From Blastomussa wellsi (taxonomy: Eukaryota; Cnidaria; Anthozoa; Scleractinia; Plerogyridae), in NCBI GenBank assembly GCA_947652115.1, contig OX393564.1, positions 836,286 through 900,285 on the forward strand: a stretch of 64,000 nucleotides of DNA, given 5' to 3'. Every line of letters begins with the position of its first letter. The first letter of the stretch is position 1. Shown here one piece after another: positions 55,871 through 64,000 of the stretch. The translations under genes and the position numbers were made by a program. The notes beneath the pieces were generated by a model. That model saw nothing but the letters and a program-made list of their open reading frames with translations, searched no databases and had not been told where the DNA came from.

Positions 55871-56820
55871 GACATGCCTTTACGCAATGGGCGGTGAGCA
55901 GTGGTCTGGAAATGGGTATTTGGGCAAATTAAATCATGCTTTTCCATGATGGAAAATTAGTCATCTCCAGCCGCATGTTTTACAATTGTACCTTTTTTAT
56001 TGTGGCCAACTGTCATCAAATGCAGATCAAACCAAACGAATTCAAGTTTTCAAACTTTTACTTTCACATTGCAAATGTATCCCCACTTAAATATAAATTA
56101 CCAGTCTATATTGCTACAAATTCAGAAAAGACTTTAGAAATATATTTCTATTATAAAAATATTCAGGATTGAAATTGCATCTTCCCGTCTATCCCACCCC
56201 TCCCCCACCAGTCACACTCGTACTGAAAACACGTGCAATATGCAAATAGTCGTTTCAAGGTTTTAAAGCCTGGAAAAATAGGGTGCATTTTGCAAGAAAC
56301 ACGCGAAAATTTGTCAAGTACGTAAATATCATTTTCATTTTAGCTGCTTTGTCCTCGATTCATTTGTTCACAGGCCCTTACCAGTCAAGAAATTGTCCCA
56401 ATAAAATTATTTTTTTATATAGGAAGACTATTTTGAAGGAACTGAGAGACGTTTGAAATAAAAAATTTAACATTTCTCAATCTAAAGTTTTTGCAGTTAT
56501 TATTTCATTTATCTTTTGCAGTGTAAGAAAATACTTTTTTCTTTACTTGCGTAATTAGATTCAAAAAGGAGTGATGTTGAAAAACATTTAATTGTAACTG
56601 AATTGCGATAAAATATTTCTTCAAATCATTTCAAGATTAAAAATTTACTATATAACTTTTTGTTTCATTTTGATATACATATTCTATCACTATTGTTCTT
56701 TTAGTATTTATAGACTGCAAATTACAAAGATTTCTTGACTTGATAATGATCTTTAGCCAACGTCGAAACGTTATCGCTTTTTAGCAGATTTTTAATGTTG
56801 AAATGATTTTAAGAAATATT
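55871..56820. other. Intergenic 3' of the M13 peptidase, no gene seen
   Basis: AT-rich. A short piece near 56,735-56,785 (AACGTCGAAACGTTATCGC) resembles a dispersed repeat tail. No exon is supported. Confidence 0.45.
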
Positions 56821-56826
56821 TTTATT
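56821..56826 (-). promoter_or_regulatory. Poly(A) signal of the M13 peptidase gene
   Basis: AATAAA on the minus strand, 66 bases beyond the peptidase stop codon, a plausible distance for 3' end formation. Confidence 0.5.
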
Positions 56827-56892
56827 AAATTATCGGAACTGTTTATAGTTATAATAGATTCAACACATTTTATTTTGTATTCTACGCGGCGT

Positions 56893-59800
56893 TCACCAAA
56901 CTACGCATCTGTCCACAGGAGACATTGGAGATCCTAAAGGACAGCCAAAGGCATTTGCGAAATCTCGATTGTTTTTTAGAGTCACATCAACCCTAGAAAA
57001 AGATAAAATACATTAAAACACTTGGAGTATTTTTCAAAATAACCTTCTACTCACAGTAGATATAAATTAAAGTAGGTGTTTGTGTCTGTCAGGAGCCGTT
57101 GAGCTGCTTTTTGTTGACCTTCGTAAGAAACTTAGAGTTTTTATTTTAGGTACCATTTCCAAAAACATTTTTTTGCTTGAAATGTCCTTTTCCCTATAAT
57201 ATCAAGATCATGGTTTTCAGATTCAAGATTCAATTTTTATTTACACTATCCAAAGCATTTACACAATATTTATATTATAAGTAAACAAGAAGAGGAATAA
57301 AATTAGGTCATAGTGTAGACAGTTAATAGGTCTGGTGTGCGGTGTCCAAAGGAGCAGAGCTTTCTAGTTGGACACCGCCATAGCGAGGTAAATATAGATA
57401 AACATAAATACAATTAAATTAGCTGAACACTGCTAGTTGTTTTGCGGCGTACTTTTTATTTCAAACACAAATCATCTGCGGGACTTTTTTGTTGTGCACT
57501 GGTTTGCTCATGCCACCTCACAACATTCGACTCTCACTTATATCTTTCCAAAATTTGAAAGCTATCAATGCTCAGTGCCCAATTTGATGTGTTAATCCTG
57601 AGTGCTTGTTACTCACCGAAATTTTCCTGGGGAGTGTACATTGGATTGTAAATCAGTTAATTGATAGGCAGGAGTGGACTTCTCACACCAGATCTATGTA
57701 AGGGCAAGAAAAACACAAAATAAGGTTTTAAGGACAAGACACGTTTAGTAATATTTGTCAAGGGCTTCATTATCATCATCATTAGGGGTCAATTCGAGAC
57801 TTTTGAGAGACTGAATGAAGCCAGTACATACGGGTTCATCTATATACTTACCTGAGCAAAGGAAAGGAAGAAGAGTTGATCGGAATTAAGACCAAGATTC
57901 GGTAGCGTGCTGTCATGGTCATTTTCAGTTAACCACTTGTGATAAGCCTGATACAAAGCAAAGAAATGCGTTATTAAGACAATGATTATTTCAGAATATA
58001 TTTAAAAGACTGAGGTGTTCAAGTTGCAGATGATTGTTTGATTGGAGCTTTTGAATCCAGTCTCTACACTCTTCCTATTTAATACTTCAAGTGGATCATC
58101 CATCATGGATCCTCAATCGAATAAACGTAAATTGATAAACTATTTTTGGACCCCCTCTTTACCTTGTAGGCAAGTTTTAATCCACCATTATCGGCTGTAT
58201 TTTCTCCTAAAGTCTTTTGGCCATCCAACTAGAGAAATGAAGAAAGTAAACATCAATGTGTGTATTAACAATTAGTGTCGGATCAGATGTGGTAGGGAGG
58301 GACTAAGCCGTTTTCTCTGGCAGACAGCTGGCTCCAACGTCTAAAACGAGACCAGCTTTCTCTGGAAATGACAGCTGCAAATTATCGGAACAGGTTGAAA
58401 AGTATTTTTGGTTGCGCTTCGACGAAATTACTTTTTGTGTTGTATTGGCGTATTCCAGTGGTGTATTGGAAAAGAGCTGAAATCAAACGTTAATTTTTTG
58501 CCTCAGAGGTGAAATAGAATTGAGCAAACAGATTCCCGGGATCCGAACCCAGAACGATGTTTGACTTGCATGGTCCTACATCAAGATGTTATTAAGGTTT
58601 TGCCGGAAGAGATTTCATGGGCTTATTTCAATGCTTTTACTTCCTAAACAGTTAGTATTCTAACTTTCCGTATCTCGGTACCTTTTGCAGCATACCGCGG
58701 GAGTACTGCAATGCGCATGCCTTTACTTACATGATGTCCTTGGACTGTGTATTGCTGATATTGATTCACTAAACACCGCTCTCTTTTTAAAAATCCAGCC
58801 ATGGATGTTTGATCCCACCAGTTCTTTAAATTTCCATCTTTGTCAAACATGGCACCTGTAAAATTAAAACACAGACGGATTAATTTAGTATTGTACTAAT
58901 TCTTTTTGCTCGTCGATCACTCCCTCATTCGACACATTAATACCGGATTAAACATGGATTTATCCAATTCATTCATAAGATGACACAGGAGTGTTGGATC
59001 ATCGATAGAACTGGTTTTACTCAGAATTGAATTACACCTGTAGGTTGTCAGTCTGTTATATTTATAACTGGTATTAGGGGAGTGGCCGCTTAATAGAGGT
59101 TGGCCGCTTAATGACAAATAATTCGGGACTTTAGAAAGTGGCCGTTTAAAAATGGAGGATGTCCGCTTAATAGGTGGCAGCTTCATAGAGATCGCACAGT
59201 ACTGCACTTTTTGGTTTCTTATGTTGATGGAAAATTGAATTGATATTGAAATTGATAAGTGCAGAGATCAGATCTTAAACAAATATTTAATCGTTTTATA
59301 GTTAATGATTTTATTCTAAAAAGCTAACATGTTTCACCAAGTACGTAACGCTAAATGATACCTTTATAACTCATAGAAAGTCAAGGCTGAAATCAAACCT
59401 GCAGAATCAAAGCCGTGAGTGAGCTCATGACCAACCACGAATCCAATGGCTCCGAAATTCTCCGCGCTAATGAACAAAAAACGCAACCAAACATCAAATC
59501 AAAAACTCAATAATATAGGTCACTGAGAAAACTTTCCTGCATGTAAATTGACAGGCTTTTTGAAATAAATCAATTGAGTCATCCTGGAACAAGAACGATG
59601 GTGCGATGACTATTAGGACGTTGGCTTATCACGGATTCTATTGGTCAGGGTTCCATTCATGACCAGCATCGTTATGTGATGCTGTTAGGGAAGACATTTT
59701 TCCCTCCCAGTGCTGATCTCAACTCGGGTATATAGACGGATACCTTCACATTGTAATGACAACGTGACCTATGCTGAGGGGTGACCTGAGACGGGGAGAT

Positions 59801-62800
59801 TTCCTACCTGGGGAGGCATAGCACTCCTGGTTACCTTCCTCATAGCACAGAAACCGGAATTAAGCGTGGCATCTAAGCCACCAAGACTGAGATAGACAGA
59901 CTTGATATTTTTAGTTACAGAGATAGCCTGGTATGTTCTTGGCACTTACTGTGGATGTTCAAAATGATAAAATGGAGGTCGCAGAATTCCTGCTGGTACA
60001 ACTGAAAAGAAAAAAGATAAGAAATCAGCCATCGATTTTGAAACGCTGCCTCGCAAGAAACTCTTAAATACATGCTTCAACATGCCCATATTGTCCGTGC
60101 AACGCTATTCGATTGTTTTCATGTCAGCGTTTTCAAAAAGTTCCGTTTTCGCCGTCCACACTAACACACCTAGCCAGCGTTTTCAAATTTATCCACCTTG
60201 GAGAGCGTTTTCAAAAAGTTCCGTTTCCGGTGACCGAAAACGGGTTTTAGTGTGGACGGAATCCGGAGAAAAAAGTTGCGTTTTCAAATTTATCCGGATT
60301 AGTGTGGACGTTTCAACTTTAGTATTTACTTTGCGCCGGCAGCATGGGAACAACATGGGCGTTTTTCTTGTGTTCGTAACTATTTTGAGCATTTCACGTG
60401 TAATTAGAAGAAGAACTGGGACCTGTTTTCTCGCCCCGTAAAGTTGAAAGCTCTTGTAAACTTGCTGCTTACCAATTTTATTGCTTTCAGGAGAATAATA
60501 TGCGTTAATCTCAGTTGGTCGCATATCCCATCTGTAACGACTCAGCGGACTTCCTCTTGCTTGCAACGTGTTTCTCATTCGGATTCTATTCTCGTTTAGT
60601 CGATTTTGAAAGAAGTTCTCAGGGTCAGCTTTCAACTGAATGACAAACAGAAGGAAACTGTGTCACCTCTTTGCTATACCCACGAGAACTTAAAGCATCG
60701 ATTTCTTAAAATTCATCAAAACTGGTTGAAATAATAAACAGTCATCTTCATACTTACCCCAGAAAAATATTCCTCTAAAGCAGTTGCATTCATGATAAAA
60801 TTTGGATAACCTACTTGCTGAAACATGGCTTCGGCCTGCAATAGAATTGCATCAAGATTATAACATATAATAACACCATCATCAGTAGTCTTTCATTTCT
60901 TTTCGTATCTTTTCTTTTTCTGCTATTCATCAGCGAAGGTTCAATCATTATTGTCAAATATCTTTTAACCCCAGAGCTCTTAAAATTTGCGTATGAACAA
61001 GAGTGGTTCTCGAGTACTGCCCATATAACATATGTGTATATATATACGCATGCGTCTTACTTTTTCTCTCGCAGCCTGTTTAGTTTGACTGTCCATCCAA
61101 GTCACATCTTCTAAGTTTTCAATGAATGCCTCGCGAATATTTTGAACCATGTCTTCTGCCTGAAGATGTACAGCAAAGCTCATTAAACACAATTCAGTTC
61201 AGTCCAGAAAAGTGATCGTCCTTAACGCAATTTATGATACACTTAGATGACACTTACACGCTTCAAGCTTTTATTAGTAACAACGCAATCCTCGTCAGTA
61301 ACAAACAGCATTGACACTCCCATATCAATTGACTGGTCTGTGCCACGGACACATCGCCGCCATAGCTCACTGGCCTTCTTTATTCCATAAGCCTTGCGAG
61401 CGAACTCCAAGTACGCATCATGGAAATCCGATGAAAGATAACCCCCATAGTCATGGATCATAGTCCATGTAATGTAATTAGCAACAGCTCTGAAATAAAT
61501 TAAAACAAATCTCAGCATAAATTAAGTTAACAAAAAGAGCCTCGTCGCAGATGGCACAGATGAAAAATAGCCTGAATTTTTAAAGTTTGAAGTCGCACGT
61601 GTCCTATTTGTAAATTCTCGATGCCATATTTTTCGTTTGCTAAGTGGTTGTCACCACTCAGGATAGAACACGGAACCTTTTGCATGCCCACATCTCTAAT
61701 TCTTTCGCAACAACATCAACAAGTCGATCCGTCAAAGTCCTGCCACATCATAAATTGCTAAACTATCAAACAGTATCGCCAGGATGAGCTAACGTATCGG
61801 GTACCCCATCTTCAGAAAAACAGCAATACCGAAACGTCGGTAAATCTGTTCCAAACAAAATAACATCTAAAAACTAATGTATTTTACATGGTTTTTATTG
61901 ATATTATTGTACAAATCAAACGGGATCCGAATTGTAGTCGGGAAAAAATATGCGCGAGTCGCGAGAAAATTCAATGTTTATGAAAATCTAGAAGCAACAA
62001 AGCAATTTATATATTCATTCCTACGCACGCATTTGTTTATCAAGCTCCGATATTGTTTATATACACAGTTCGCAGCTTACCCCGTCGAATAATCTTTTAT
62101 AATCTTTACCACGTCTGCCAAATACTTCGGCGCTTCCACAAATATATCTTCATAGTTTGAAATAGGATTATCCTTTAAGTCTTCCGTCAACTTTTTGAAG
62201 TATCTAATCCAGTCGAACTAAAAATCAAAGAAAATGTAGCAGTAACATCAATAGCCGGCCTTAATGTTATCTGCAGGAGTGGGGCATGGTCGGGGTGCTT
62301 GCCGACCCGTCCCGACTCTCCAGGGGATAACATGCGCATTGAGCTGACAAAATGCAATGACCACAGTCATTCTTACCCCAGGCAGATTAGCTTGAAATTC
62401 AGTTATCGTCCATGTGATGAGCTCGTCATTGTCTTCTTTATTCTGGCGATTCATGGCCTACATGTATGTAAAAACAGGTTCCAAGACGTAAGCGCGATTA
62501 TTTTACATTACATTACTGCAGATGGGTTCTTTGCATGTAGCAACATTGCGGTCAAGAAAGCTAGACACTGACTAACCAGAGCTTATCCCGGTTTTCGTGC
62601 TCCGTTAACCGATCGACTAGGAGTATTTCTACTCCTCCCCTGATCGAATGCTAGTTATGAGGTCATCGCAGGGTTGAACCTGTCAATAAAGCGCCTTTTT
62701 TCAAGAACACTAAATGGTGACCCTGCCCAGGACGCAAGCTCGGCCTAGCGCACCGACAAAATAACCAAGCATGGTCAATAATGGCCTTATTACATGGCAG

Positions 62801-63850
62801 AAAAGCGCTATTTTACTTGCGGGAAAGAGGAGAAGTCCCTAACGGGTAAGATAGCCCCATGTTGTCCGCTCTGGTGGCCGATCACAGCGAAAGGATTAGG
62901 TTTATCTTACCAGCTCGATTTATGAGCTTAAAAATAACAATGGAATTCCCTGATGATTTTATTTACCTTAACCAGTTCAACTTCAATAAATAAAATTTGT
63001 TTCAATTCTTGTATAACAGATTCTACGTCTTGGTGCTGAGTGGCTCCTAGAAGTCTTGTAAGATTTGCCATCAAAGCCATATATGCTTTTGCGACCTGAG
63101 CATATAAGAGGTAACTAAAGTTATATGAAGATGGCAAGAGTGACGATTACGTTATATTTTCCATAGGCAATCGAGCATGTCCCACTCAGACGTACTAAAC
63201 ACAAACGAGAATAAACACCCCTTCGAAAATTTCTCCCTCCCCCCACCCCACACACACACAAACACGCATAACATTCTATATCAAACTGCAAGCCACTCGC
63301 TTTTATAGCTTCTACTGAACAATTTGCATGCACTGGAATTAATTCCCCTTATATTGCGATGTCCGGTCTAGAAGACGACTGAAAGATTTTGAGTTTTACG
63401 ATAAGCCATCGAACGTAATCCGTCATACATATACCACTGTTCTAGGCAATTACAACGCAGACTTCCCTCAAATCTAATTTGGTTTTATCAACTGGGTTGA
63501 TAATGTAAATTGGCTACCGTAAAGAGATTCGAGAGCTGACGTTTCGAGCGTTAGCCCTTCGTCTCTTTACGGTGGCCAATTTATATTATCAACCCAGTTG
63601 ATAAAACCAAATTATATTGTTATACTTCCCACCGACGCAGCACCACACTTACCCCCCCCCCCCCCCTCCTCCCTCAAATCTGATTGACTGACAACAGAAA
63701 ATAAGTACTTTGCGCTGGTTCTCGGTGCTGATTAAAAGAGGGCTCTGGGACGAGATTATAGGTTTAATAGAGGTCACTTACCGATTCTGCGTGCGCTTCT
63801 TGTGATAAAAAGACGTCACGTGACTTCATCAAAGGTTCGGCTTGACCGAT
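56893..63850 (-). CDS. M13 zinc metallopeptidase (neprilysin/ECE-like), 3' part of gene
   Basis: Fifteen exons join in phase: 63850-63782, 63095-62967, 62457-62377, 62217-62081, 61489-61258, 61159-61061, 60835-60758, 60635-60473, 60001-59950, 59466-59399, 58855-58731, 58228-58163, 57947-57852, 57693-57617, 56992-56893. They encode the last 523 residues. The substrate-binding segment NAYYSPESN, the zinc site GHELTHGFDSAG (HExxH at 59,415-59,429), the third zinc ligand in GENTADNGG, and the C-terminal CVVW typical of the family are all present. Family members are type II membrane ectoenzymes of about 750 residues that cleave small peptides. The cytoplasmic tail, membrane anchor and start lie beyond 64,000. 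Catalytic residues look intact. Introns hold a SINE and several MITEs. Neprilysin versus ECE subfamily cannot be decided from this part. Confidence 0.93.
59060..59205. repeat. Short tandem (TGGCCGCTTAATAGAGG)-type repeats
   Basis: Four or five diverged copies of a ~17-30-base unit with the core GGCCGCTTAATA in an intron of the M13 gene. Such units are frequent at the ends of non-autonomous DNA transposons. Confidence 0.7.
60095..60345. mobile_element. Non-autonomous element with AGCGTTTTCAAA / GTGTGGACG subrepeats
   Basis: Repeated GCGTTTTCAAAAAGTTCCGT and TTTTCAAATTTATCC motifs end in ATTAGTGTGGACG. The left end carries the complement CGTCCACACTAA, giving partial inverted symmetry. It lies in an M13 intron beside the exon at 60,473-60,635. 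Class unknown, hAT-like by general appearance. Confidence 0.55.
62578..62770 (-). repeat. tRNA-derived SINE, family B (copy 3, truncated)
   Basis: Shares GAGCTTATCCCGGTTT, GAGTATTTCTACTCC and the CAAGAACAC segment with the copy at 54,660-54,957. The tRNA-like head is badly decayed. It is in an M13 intron. Confidence 0.65.
63478..63622. mobile_element. Palindromic copy of the Penelope-associated tail repeat
   Basis: TTTGGTTTTATCAACTGGGT and its reverse complement lie at either end. Between them, CCGTAAAGAGA and TCTCTTTACGG pair around a core with ACGTTTCGAGCGTTAGCCC. The same tail sequence, in one orientation only, follows the Penelope-like fragment at 30,350-30,480. It lies in the first M13 intron visible in the window. 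Confidence 0.75.
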
Positions 63851-64000
63851 CTACAAGTACAGTAATTTTTTTTAAAACGAATACGGCAAACAACGGCAAT
63901 AGAGCAACGTCTCACAAGAGCTAGACAACCCTGCGCAAACTCAAAAGATATCCAGCGTTTCATATGTTGGCGAATTTAGAAAAATCAAGATATCAGGAAC

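Noticed and set aside
60082..60635. 119- and 148-residue ORFs on opposite strands in the M13 gene
   Set aside because: The plus ORF is repeat-derived. The minus ORF is the real M13 exon 60,473-60,635 read on into its intron and the repeat.
1..64000. CRISPR arrays, bacterial operons or contamination
   Set aside because: No direct-repeat/spacer pattern or bacterial gene was seen. Spliced genes run through nearly the whole window.

Overview
The window reads as a piece of an animal nuclear genome: AT-rich, split genes with GT/AG introns, abundant decayed transposons and one 200-base assembly gap (8801-9000). The gene families (a single-exon class A GPCR, a one-domain SRCR receptor, a tandem pair of gustatory-receptor-like genes, a PDZ/calmodulin chimera), together with a Helentron, a Penelope-like fragment and tRNA-type SINEs, suggest a cnidarian, most likely an anthozoan such as a stony coral. 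The species was inferred, not proven.

Layout. 0.4-2.2 kb: intact GPCR gene. 2.8 kb: tRNA-derived SINE. 3.2-6.4 kb: four-exon gene of unknown function with a CCHC zinc knuckle. 7.9-8.8 kb: Tc1/IS630-type transposase running into the gap. 9.5-18.2 kb: a Helentron (Helitron2-type rolling-circle transposon) with a three-exon RPA-like gene and an uninterrupted 2389-residue Rep/helicase ORF carrying a 2A peptide, an OTU protease domain and an EEP endonuclease. 18.84-20.08 kb: deleted second copy of the GPCR locus. 20.6-24.05 kb: SRCR receptor whose cytoplasmic tail is rich in YxxL/I/M motifs. 24-29 kb: mostly empty, with two MITEs and one small acidic ORF.

29.1-43.0 kb (minus strand): a 21-exon gene assembled here by splice-phase matching, about 924 residues, arranged PDZ-PDZ-PDZ-calmodulin-linker-PDZ-calmodulin. 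The exon sizes repeat exactly, which shows it grew by exon-module duplication. A small plus-strand gene (28.96-32.46 kb) has its exons threaded through the introns of this gene. 46.0-54.1 kb (minus): two tandem gustatory-receptor-like (GRL) genes with the same four-exon structure. The second has an intron enlarged by a LINE tail and a PIF/Harbinger-like element. 56.9-63.85 kb (minus): 15 exons of an M13 (neprilysin/ECE) metallopeptidase whose N-terminal exons lie beyond the window.

Most of these genes are not functionally linked by position. Receptor-type genes (GPCR, SRCR, GRL pair) and a putative calcium-sensing scaffold are neighbours, but no operon or pathway is implied. The most notable items are the PDZ-calmodulin chimera, the intact 2A-containing Helentron with its RPA partner, the ITAM-like SRCR receptor, and the GRL pair that differs at a pore-lining glutamine position.
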